Assembly: GCA_026770585.1 (NCBI GenBank)
Contig: MU646327.1
Coordinates: 1,071,588 to 1,085,532, forward strand
From: Baffinella frigidus
Lineage: Eukaryota; Cryptophyceae; Cryptomonadales; Baffinellaceae
Length of the DNA stretch: 13,945 nt
Direction of reading: 5' to 3'
Shown here piece by piece: positions 1 through 7,685 of this stretch. The notes beneath the pieces were generated by a model. It was not told where the DNA came from and did no database searches. It saw nothing but the letters and a program-made list of their open reading frames with translations. Each line of letters starts with the position of its first letter. Within the stretch, counting starts at the first letter, position 1. The position numbers and the translations under genes are program-made.

Positions 1-73
1 GCTGGGAGACCTTGCTGACGCACGGTGCTCGAGTTTCTAGAAGGTTGGGGGGGGGGGAGGGTGCTGGGAGGAC

Positions 74-512
74 CTCGGGTTGCACGCCATGTCGTCGGCG
101 AGCATCAAGATGATGCGAGAGTCTGGGATGCCCAGCCTCTTCACCGTCCTGCGAGGGGGCACCGCACGATTCAGGTCAAGGTGGGACGCCGCCACGCTCC
201 TCGGCTGGAGGCAGCGCATCGCAGCGGGCGGCTGGTGCGCTGGGAGGCGCACCTGTACAGCGCGAGCGTGTTCGCCACGTGGCGGTAGTTGAACCAGAAC
301 CGCGATGTGCACACCAGCACCGCCCAGTTGTCCATGTGGTTGCCCGCGCCTCGCCGGAGGAATTCGCCAACGTCGTCCTCGTTCAGCTTTTCAAGCGATC
401 CCACGGCGTTCTCGTCCCAGCCTGCCTGCCCCCGGACGCAGGCCGCTACCAGTAGGACTCCTATAGCGATGAGGAGGTCGCGCGTGCCACGTGGCATCGA
501 GGTGCGCAGCAT
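74..512 (-). CDS. GPI8: GPI-anchor transamidase catalytic subunit GPI8/PIG-K, 5' part (two exons)
   Basis: GPI8 is the C13-family cysteine protease subunit of the ER GPI transamidase; it cleaves the C-terminal signal of proproteins and attaches the GPI anchor. Exon 1 spans 512-253: an N-terminal hydrophobic signal ([16 protein letters not shown], likely cleaved before QAGWDE), then the family block [21 protein letters not shown] 104-nt GT...AG intron follows (252-149), then exon 2 (148-74) with [20 protein letters not shown]. Splicing restores the codon AG|G and gives LYRTVKRLG, as in family members from animals to fungi. Exon 2 ends at CCGAG before GTCC. The catalytic His and Cys lie further downstream, beyond the left edge. 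A third exon may begin at 36 (after CTTCTAG), but this is weak. The start is M at 512; a second Met is five codons on. Identity is firm; exact start less so. Confidence 0.93.
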
Positions 513-780
513 CGTGGGCCTCCGCTCAGAAATCCTCCTCCTCCAGCTCCGCAGCCCGGTTCAGCAACCTTGGAAGGTGAGGGAAAAATACGTTGGATGT
601 GCGGATTGGAAGAAAACTACGGCAGGGTGCCGCGCGACACCACACACGAGCTGTTTCTAGGTAGCCGGCACGGATGCGCGCTGCGTGCTCCCAGCCGCTC
701 CCGCAACCCGCAGATTTTGCAGGAGGGAGTTCCCCGCTTTAGAGGGAAATCGGGGAGGGAGTTCCCCATAAGCTCCATAA
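513..780. other. 5' flank of GPI8, no further gene seen
   Basis: This stretch must hold the promoter and 5' UTR of the minus-strand GPI8 gene, but I see no TATA box, initiator or other recognisable element. The reading frame of GPI8 exon 1 stays open for some codons upstream of the chosen Met, so a slightly earlier start cannot be excluded by a stop codon. The CCTAAAGG-rich repeat field begins at its right end. Confidence 0.3.
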
Positions 781-3145
781 AGGACCTTGGTGGACCTAAA
801 GGATACAAAGGATACCATGAGCCTCATAAAGGCTGACTTGTGGTTCGGTGTGTGGGCGAGCGAGGTCCTATGGATCAACTCAAACACCCCAAGAGAACCA
901 ACCCTTTATCCCCTCTTCACGAGCCTCTGCATTGGAGAGCTAAACGCGATCCGAAAGCAAAAATGCTTTCTCTGCAGTCCTTTCTACGGAAGGGCGTGTC
1001 GTTGGCATATGTTGGGCGAAATTAAAACCTAAAGGACCTAATGGAAGGCAAAAAATGCTTTCCCTGCAGATCCCTTCCACGGAACGGCGTGTCGTTGGCA
1101 TATGTTGGGAGCATTTAAAACCGAAAGGACCTCAAGGACCTGTGGAGCTAAAGGTTGGAGCTCCAATACCTCAACCATGGGATACCATGAGCCTCAGAAA
1201 GGCTGACATGGGTTCGGTGTGTGTGATGAGAGCGATTTTCTGGATCAACTCAAGCACCCCAACAGAGCCACCCTGTATCCCCTCTTCACGAGCCTCTGCA
1301 CTGGAGAGCGGAACGCGATCCGAAAGCAAAAATGCTTTCTCTGCAGTCCTTCCTACGGAAGGGCGTGTCGTTGGCATATGTTGGGAGAAATTAAAACCTA
1401 AAGGACCTACAAGTCGCCTTCCTTTCTACGGAAGGGCGTGTCGGCGGGCCATGTTGGGAGAAATTAAAATCTAAAGGACCTTCAGGGTGTTGTTCTGCTG
1501 ATTGCTCGACATTAATCTGGATGACCTTCTGTGTTCCAAAGGACCTGACATGACACCTACAAACTGCTCAGGAGTGTGGGTGGGTTTGCCCCTTACTATT
1601 GTTTTCTTTTTGACGCTTCGAGTGCCCTCAACTTTGCAAATTTCCGTACATTGGGGGAAACCCCTACACACCCACCTTTTCTCTCTTCTTTAACTTTGCT
1701 GACTTTCGTACATTGGGGGAAACCTCTACATGTGTCTGGTTGACGTTTCTCTCTCCCTTAACTTTAGGTCCTCTCCCTTAAGTTTAGGTCCATTGGGGGA
1801 AACCTTTTGATTTGTTTGGTTGACATCTGAGGTATCCGTGGTTGGAGCTCTTTTGAGCTTGACGATGGGATACCACGGTCCTTCAGCCGACTTGTTTTGT
1901 CCTGGTGTGTGTGTGAGCATGGGAACCAGCTGATACCTTCACATGCCCGATGAGGATACCCTTTAGCCGGCCACTGGGTGGCCTGGATGTGATCCGAAAG
2001 GACGCATGGCTTTTCTGCAGAGCAAGTTCCGGTGTCCGCGTATGTTGGGAGCTCGAAAAAACTAAAGGACCGAAAGAAACCTAAAGAACCTAAAGGACCT
2101 AAAGGGCGAGAGCCTTGAGAACCTCAAGGACCTGAAGGAAAATGATTACCTAAAGGACCTGAATTTTTCTGACTTCCGTAAATTGGGGGAAACCTCTACA
2201 CACCCACCTTTCACTTTCCCTTTACTTTGCTGACTTCCATACATTAGGGTAAACCTCTACATTTGCTACCAAATTTCTCTCCTCTCATCTTTGGTGTCTG
2301 GCTGATCTTACCTCTCACCCACACATAGTTCCTCTTACAAATTGGAATCTTGTTCCCTCTTGACATCTGGGGTATTTATGGTTGGAGCTCTTGTGCTCCA
2401 ACCATGGGATACCATGAGCCTCATAAAGGCTGACTTGGGGTTTGGTGTGTGTGCGAGCCTACACCTTTTTGGTCCAACTCAAATCCCCCGCGAAAAACGT
2501 ACCCTGTGTCCCCTTTTCACGAGCTTCTGCACAGGAGAGCTAAACCCGATCGGAAAGCAAAAATGCTTTCTCTGCAGTCCTTTCTGCGGAAGGGCGTGTC
2601 GTCGGCATATGTTGGGAGAAAATAAAACCTCAAGGACCTTAAGGACCCGGAAGAAAGCATGGCCTTTTTGCAGAACCAGTTCCGGTGTCCTTCTATGGTG
2701 GGAGTCAAAAGAACCTCAAATACCCAAAGGACGTGGTCTGGTGCTGTGAGCGCGTTCCAAGTTGGGGACACCTCACGCCCGATGAGGATACCCTTTAGCC
2801 GGTTTCCGCCGCGAGGGGGGCTTAATGTGATCCGAAAGGAAGCATGGCTTTTCTGCAGAACAAGTTCCGGTGTCCGCCTATGTTGGGAGCTCGAAAAACC
2901 TAAAGTACCTAGAGGCGCCGAGCGCGGTGGGTCGAGAATAAAAACAGCCTTATTAAAAGGGGGGGGACTACAGTCGTTGCTTTGTTAGATAGTTTGGTTG
3001 TTTTGTTGATAGATAGACATTAAACTGAATGACCTTCTGTGCTGTCAAAGGACCTAACGTGACACGTAACTTTGCTGACTTCCGTACATGAGGGAAAACC
3101 TTTACACATCCACCTTTCTCTTCAACTTTGCTGACTTCCCCTTCT
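780..3145. repeat. Interleaved dispersed-repeat field (units of about 228 bp and 45 bp)
   Basis: Family A occurs as near-full copies at 811-1038, 1181-1407 and 2408-2638. Each starts GATACCATGAGCCTC, passes through GCAAAAATGCTTTCTCTGCAG and GGCGTGTCG, and ends in TTAAAACCTAAAGGACC or a close variant. Partial or diverged copies lie near 1050-1135, 1418-1478, 1850-2075, 2640-2715 and 2765-2910; the later ones share GCATGGCTTTTCTGCAGA and TATGTTGGGAGCTCGAAAA. Family B (about CTTTGCTGACTTCCGTACAT plus GGGGGAAACCTCTACA) recurs near 1632, 1694, 2168, 2228 and 3070. Runs of CCTAAAGGACCT-like heptamers or nonamers link the units. Several ORFs of 60-139 codons cross the copies in different frames, which argues against a conserved protein. 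I recognise no transposase, reverse transcriptase or terminal repeats. Confidence 0.85.
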
Positions 3146-3149
3146 ACAG

Positions 3150-3405
3150 CCGGAACTGAATCCTGAGTCCCTCTGCGAAAGACCTAGGAGCAATCCTAGG
3201 TCTTTCTGACTGAATCCTAAGTCTTCCTGGGCGAATACTGCGTCTTTCTGGTTGAATCATGAGTTTTGCTTGGTCGATCCTGAGTTTTTTTTGACCGAAT
3301 CCTGAGTCTTTTGGGTCAATCTGAATGAGTCCTGGGTCTTTTGGATCAATCTAAATCCTGAGTCTTTTTTGGGTCAATCCTGAGTCTTTTTGAATGAGTC
3401 CTTAG
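3150..3405. repeat. Degenerate ~20-bp minisatellite, left block
   Basis: Imperfect tandem copies of a unit close to GAATCCTGAGTCTTTCTGG, with variable spacing and T-run length (for example TCCTGAGTCTTTTGGGTCAA). The block also contains a short inverted pair, AAGACCTAGG followed by CCTAGGTCTTT at about 3179-3206, that could form a hairpin. Nothing coding is supported. Confidence 0.8.
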
Positions 3406-3699
3406 GGCGGAATCTATCTGTCGACAGAACACAATTCAAAGTCACTTTATTGACTTTGATTTATTTCGAATCCTAGCAGATTTTCATGCAAACCACATCG
3501 CTTTAGCTATAAAACAGTTTTTAGACAGGAATCATGTCGAGACGTTGCGAGTTCGAGCTCGAATTAAAAAATCTTGCTGCTGTACACAATTCAATTAAAA
3601 TCGCAACGTTTCATTATGTCCAACACAATTCGAGCTGGAAGTGGCCGTAAAACGTTTTAGAGCAACTTTGAAATCGTGAATTCTTTATTTTGTCACCAC
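3406..3699. other. AT-rich spacer between minisatellite blocks, with two short hairpins
   Basis: This is the most AT-rich stretch of the window and lacks the minisatellite unit. It holds the inverted pairs CAAAGTCA...TGACTTTG (about 3437-3460) and ACGTTGCGA...TCGCAACGT (about 3542-3609). ATTCGAGCT-type words recur near 3550 and 3628. I see no ORF, tRNA or other RNA gene here. Confidence 0.5.
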
Positions 3700-3925
3700 A
3701 TTCTGAGTGAACCTCCAGTCTTTCTGGGTAAATCCTGAGTGTTTCTCGCTGAATCCTGATTCTTGAGTTTTTTTGACAAAATCCTGAGTCTTGCTGTGTG
3801 AAACCCAAGTCTTTCTGATTGAAACCTCTTTGATTCGGTCTTGAGTCTTTCTGGCTGAATCATGTGTCTTTTTGAGTGAATCCTGGTTCTTTGAGTCTTT
3901 CTGATTCCTGAGTCTTTCTGACTAA
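3700..3925. repeat. Degenerate ~20-bp minisatellite, right block
   Basis: The same unit as the left block (variants of GAATCCTGAGTCTTTCTGG) resumes here in the same orientation. The minus-strand ORFs over it (about 64 and 91 codons) read as low-complexity repeats and are products of the array, not genes. Confidence 0.8.
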
Positions 3926-4146
3926 ACCCTAGACTCTGGACCCTCAACCCCAAACCCTTGAACTTCAAACAATAATCCCAAATTCCTAATCCCTAATCCC
4001 TAATCTCTTTAGGGATTATTCCCTTTAGGGGTTATTGTTATTAAAGAGACTGGGGATTAGGGAGTGTTAAAGGGACTAGGGATTAGGGAGTAGGGACCTG
4101 TCCCTAAACATCAATCCCTAATCCCTAATCCCTATTCCCTAATCCC
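3925..4146. repeat. Telomere-variant repeats that switch strand (CCCTAAT / ATTAGGG)
   Basis: The block begins with CCCTAGA- and CCCTCAA-like words and becomes CCCTAATCCCTAATC near 3977-4006. It flips to G-rich words (TTTAGGGATTATTCC, GGGGATTAGGGAG, GGGACTAGGGATTAGGG) near 4008-4098, then returns to CCCTAATCCCTAATCCC near 4113-4146. Opposed C-rich and G-rich arrays can fold back on each other. The dominant unit, CCCTAAT, is a variant of the CCCTAAA that fills intron 1 of the reductase gene. Confidence 0.85.
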
Positions 4147-4152
4147 AAACGT

Positions 4153-4244
4153 AGCACCAAAAGCACCAAAGCACCTAAGTAATTGCGTTTCTCCTCCCAG
4201 CACCAAAAGCACCAAAGCACCTAAGTAATTGCGTTTCTCCTCCC
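4153..4244. repeat. Perfect tandem duplication, 2 x 46 bp
   Basis: The 46-bp unit starting AGCACCAAAAGCACCAAAGC and ending TTTCTCCTCCC is present at 4153-4198 and again without a mismatch at 4199-4244. The unit contains a smaller internal repeat (AGCACCAAA). Lack of divergence implies a recent duplication. Confidence 0.95.
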
Positions 4245-5197
4245 CACGCCTTTTTCCGTACTGAGCCAGAGGCTCCCTCGGAGGGTCGTGCTAAGAAATA
4301 GAAATCAATTGAAGCACCCGTACCAGTACCGCTACTCGACGGACTTTATCCCTCAAGTGGCAAGTAGGCTTATGCGCCCTACGGTAGGGCCCTAAGACCT
4401 GCCCAGGGCGAGTTAGGGCGAATATTTGTCCGTGCTTCGATGCTTTTCGCGCTGTGAATCGTGTCAACTATTGAGAGACCTGCTCTACCAGCCCGGGACA
4501 AATCTGGACACCAGTGTGGGGAATTCACCAGACAACTCGTTACTACCATACGCAGAAATGCATCTCTCCCCAGCACTCCCGCAAAAGATTCTTCCCTCCA
4601 CCCGATCAGCCGCCCGCACAACCATCCTACCTATCATATGAGATCCTTTAGGTCCTTTAGATCGAGGCGAACCAACCCGTGACTGCTGTTGGATCCAATC
4701 TCGACCTTGCGAAACTGATCGTCGCTCGCAGAAGATTTTTTGCGAAAAGTGGTGGAAGGGTGTCAAAAGCGAGATGCGGTGATGTTTTGTGAGTCATCTT
4801 TTGGGCATGTTTGTGGACCTCTGTTGCCCCAGGTTGTACGAGTGGATTTGCAGAGGGCACCTTCGAGAAAAGTGGAATCGGCCCAGAGGTCCAGAAGTTA
4901 TGGCCCGGGGCGTCAATTCGCCTCGAGACCCATCGCATCTCTTTTTTCAAACCCTATCCACAAACTTCCTCTGGCAAAGATTCCGATTTTTCCAACGCCT
5001 ACACCTTTGCAGAGAAATTTCTTTCACGAGGAGTTAGGAGTTGTGGACGATGATATCCCTAGGCAAACACCCTGCATCTCAACCCTCCCGAATTCGTTTG
5101 TCGCTTCACTCCAACAATGCACGCACCCCCACCTTCTCTACCCCCCCCCTCCCACGCCTCCGCCGCTTTGCCAGAGGCCTCTTCCTTGATGCGACGC
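4245..5197. other. Stretch without a supportable gene
   Basis: Many overlapping ORFs of 60-149 codons occur on both strands, but none shows a recognisable domain. One possible plus-strand exon pair (4732-4778 and 4833 onward) has workable splice sites and matching phase, but its intron would be only 54 nt and a competing frame is equally open, so I do not call it. A CCCTACGGTAGGGCCC palindrome near 4377-4392 resembles the middle of the 120-bp MITE-like element and may be a remnant. Confidence 0.4.
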
Positions 5198-5491
5198 TTA
5201 GGGAAGGAGCGGGCTCGGGGTGAAGCTCCTGCAGGAGCGAGGTGCGTGTTAGCACACGCGTCGGAAAGTCGACTCACGCGGAACAACCACTCGTGAACAG
5301 CAACCACCGCGATGCCCGCCAGAGTGCACAGCAACCGCAGCGATGCCAGCCAGAGTGCGGGGGGCCTAGCGTGCGCAGCGCAGCATTGGTCCAAGCAATG
5401 AAAAGGATTGCAGCGCGCTGGAATCAATCCGGTGAGAGAGAGGGTAGGGGAGGGGGGCTCACTTCATGCACTTGATGCGGTTCCCCAGGTG
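5198..5491 (-). CDS. Possible 3' exons of the same unrecognised gene
   Basis: A 29-nt exon at 5491-5463 follows a strong pyrimidine tract ending CTGTGCAG, encodes HLGNRIKCM and ends before the donor GTGAGC. Its phase fits the end of the exon at 5978 (phase 0). A terminal exon at 5228-5198 follows CTCGCTCCTGCAG and encodes a K S F T P S P L L P tail with TAA at 5200-5198; its phase also fits. The splice sites are good but the exons are short, so chance agreement is possible. Alternative: the gene ends or continues elsewhere between 5460 and 5970. Confidence 0.27.
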
Positions 5492-5736
5492 CTGCACAGA
5501 GGGGGGGGGGCAGGAGTCAGGGGGCTCGCTGTCTATAGACGGAAAGATCGTGGGCTAGCAAGGCAAACGGTTTCCGACAAGCAGGTCGTGCACGTCCTGC
5601 GCTGAAATCCGTTTCGTCGCCCAGGTCCCGCAGGCGCTACAGCCGTGCCCAAGGAATCCACCGCACATCCTCCTTTAGCGCGAGAGAAAAACTGGCAACT
5701 GCCACGGCGGACAGCTCCATCGCCTGAATTCTCGGA

Positions 5737-5856
5737 TACAGGGATTACTCGAAATTAAGGACACGCATCCCCTCGGGCCCTACAGTAGGGCTAGTCCAAG
5801 GCGCATAGGACCAAACTAGGGGCGGTGCGTGTCAAAAAATTCGAGCTACCCCTGTA
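5737..5856. mobile_element. 120-bp MITE-like element, copy 1
   Basis: The element reads TACAGGG...CCCTGTA, is 120 bp including the TA at each end, and is non-coding. It has imperfect terminal inverted repeats and an internal palindrome around GGGCCCTACAGTAGGGC. A second element of exactly the same length and layout lies at 13118-13237. TA at both edges is what Tc1/mariner-related (Stowaway-type) elements leave as a target duplication; assignment to that group is inference. It sits in the likely last long intron of the minus-strand unrecognised gene. Confidence 0.75.
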
Positions 5857-5977
5857 TAGGCGCTTCCAGGAGCGCGCTGGTCCAGGAGACCATCGCCTCG
5901 GGAGAGGCAAGCTCTTTGCACCCCCCGGCAGCACGCCACACCGCTGTGCATCGAGAGAGGCATTTCGGGCGACAGAC

Positions 5978-7082
5978 CGAGAAGCTGCTCGAGCAGTAGT
6001 CCATGTTCTGGATGTTCCCGTAAATTGCCGGCCAGGTGTTCCTGCGCCGCACAACGCCCGGGGACCAGCCGTGAGACCTTGCGTCCCGGGGAAACCTGCT
6101 GCCCCCACTCCGACGAGAGACGATCTTTGTCGGGCGTGTGGTATTGGGGGACGCCGGCTGGGGATGAAAAGTAAAAAAATCGCCCACACTCTACACCTCG
6201 CGCGTGCCCCCTGCTTCAACCCTACACCTGACTTCCCCTCCCACGTGTGCGCAGTGGCTGATCAGCAGTGCCCGGCGCACAGGTGTCACGTTCGTGTACG
6301 CAGTTCAAGTTACACTTTGGGCAGGTGGTGAGCGGGTGATGGGTCTTACGGGGACGAGCCGGTGGGCGCCTGGTACTCCACGGGGGGGTTGGGCACGCCG
6401 CGGAACCAGAGGTAGTGCCCTGCGTGCACGGGGAATTAGTTAACGGGGCAAGTTGGGAAGCACACTCAGGGGTCACACAAGCATGCTCACGGACCGCTCC
6501 ATCGTAGCAAATGGGCGGTGGGGGGGCGGAGAGTGGGCAAAAATGATTGAGACTACATGAGTTAAAAGCACGAATGGCTACTGGTAACTCACCGAGAAGC
6601 TGTCTGCGCAGTAACCGCGTTAGTTGAGGGGGCAAGTTGTTAAGCACACTTCGTCACACAAGCCTCCTCACGGACCGCTCCATCGCAGCAAACCGTGGGG
6701 GGTAGAGCCGGAGAGTGGCCATCGGTGTTCATAACACCTGACTAGAAAGAACGCCTGCCAACTTGCACGGCCAGTCCAGGTGTCCAGGGGACAAACCGCC
6801 GCATAGGGAAATTAATCTGGGAAAGAGAAGACCCAGCTCGACAGAAAGGGGGTTTCCGGGAAACTCCCAGAGAAGCTGCTCGCACAGTAACGACGTTAAT
6901 TGAGGCAGCACGTTGGGAATTGCACTGCGACACAAGCTCCTCTAGAAGGACTGCTCCATCGAAGCAGACTTAGGGTTGCGCCGGTGGCTTACCATCAGCG
7001 TTACCGCCGCTCGCCTTGGGCCCATCGCCGCCGCCTTCCTCCAGGAGGGTGACGAAGGTCCGAATGGTAGCGAACATCCTTC
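5978..7082 (-). CDS. Unrecognised split gene, three phase-matched exons
   Basis: Three exons splice cleanly on the minus strand. Exon A (7082-6993) follows GCGCGCAG, contains MFATIRTFVTLLEEGGG and ends GATG before GTAAGCC. Exon C (6419-6350) follows TGCACGCAG, encodes HYLWFRGVPNPPVEYQ and ends TCCCC before GTAAGA. Exon D (6041-5978) follows GCGGCGCAG and encodes NTWPAIYGNIQNMDYCSSS. Phases join A to C (G|GG, giving ADGHYLWF) and C to D (CC|G, giving SSPNTW) without a stop. The first two donors fit the GTRAG consensus; the donor after exon D (TTCTCG before GTCTGT) is weaker. The composition is not low-complexity and looks like a folded protein, but I do not recognise the family. Exon A may hold the initiator Met (7077), or there may be earlier exons. 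The gene could also be a decaying remnant. Confidence 0.5.
6420..6980 (-). repeat. Threefold imperfect ~110-bp repeat inside an intron
   Basis: Read on the minus strand, three copies share GATGGAGCGGTCCGTGAG-like, CTTGTGTGAC-like and CCCAACTTGCCCC-like blocks: about 6975-6876, 6715-6597 and 6530-6420. The third copy runs into the 3' splice site of the exon at 6419. The first two end in TACTGYGC...CAGCTTCTC, similar to the 3' end of the exon at 6041-5978. The copies lie in the intron between the exons at 6993 and 6419. Confidence 0.7.
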
Positions 7083-7139
7083 CTGCGCGCCCACGAACCT
7101 GCATCAGTCCAAGCTCGCCCGCCGCGCCTCCTGCCGTCA

Positions 7140-7600
7140 ACCTGCTACTTCCCAGAAGCCGCAAATCCTGGCCCCTAGTCTGACTCGTCAGAAGACGATG
7201 CCACTCCAACGGGCTGGAACCAGAGCACACCAGTGATGCTCAACAAAAACATCAACACGCGCCCAAGGGGATCCCTACACCACCAGGTCGAGAGCCGAAA
7301 CATAGCGCCACCGGGCAGCCATACCAGAATTAGTTTTTACAAGTGAGATTTTAAAACATCCTGTTGACTGAACCCAAAAGTGGACGGATCAACTTGTCGG
7401 AAATGTTTGGTTTCAACCGTGTAAAAAGTGCCGAAATCACCGCGGAGGGTGACGTGGTCAGCAGCTGTTTGGCGTTGATGCTGAGAGGGGCGCACACGTG
7501 AGACACAGGGATGGTGGAGCTGAATCTGCGGCGAGAGTTCAACAGACGCGCCGGGAAGCTGGACAAATTTGTCCATGGGATGGGATCATCGCCGAAGGGA
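7140..7600 (-). repeat. Diverged ~450-bp repeat, copy 1 (inverted relative to copy 2)
   Basis: On the minus strand this segment is collinear with 11655-12075 on the plus strand. Shared blocks, in the same order, include CCCGGCGCGTCTGTTGAACT (copy 1 near 7556-7537), a run near CACGTCACCC, GGGATCC followed by TTGGGCGCGTGTTG, CACTGGTGTGCYCTGGTTC and GCCAGGATTTG. Both copies are interrupted by small indels and no frame is kept throughout. It lies between the unrecognised minus-strand gene and the reductase gene, so it probably overlaps the promoter region of one or both. Family unknown. Confidence 0.8.
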
Positions 7601-7685
7601 CTTCCGATGAGGTGAGAAACGCTGCCCCCAATCCCACCGTTTCGCTGCGAACCTGTACTGAGTCCGTGCCCTGGGCAGTCGGTTT

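Noticed and set aside
2342-2988. ORFs of 135 and 109 codons over the repeat field
   Set aside because: They cross repeat copies that are read in different frames in each copy, with no conserved product.
780-3960. CRISPR array
   Set aside because: Repeats are imperfect, differ in length, and are not separated by unique spacers of constant size; the genome is eukaryotic.
4370-4420. A third full copy of the 120-bp MITE-like element
   Set aside because: Only the central palindrome resembles the element; the TACAGGG and CCCTGTA termini are missing.
5791-6647. Several overlapping 113-168 codon ORFs on both strands
   Set aside because: Only short segments (the exons at 6419-6350 and 6041-5978) show splice sites and protein-like composition; the rest are open by virtue of high GC.
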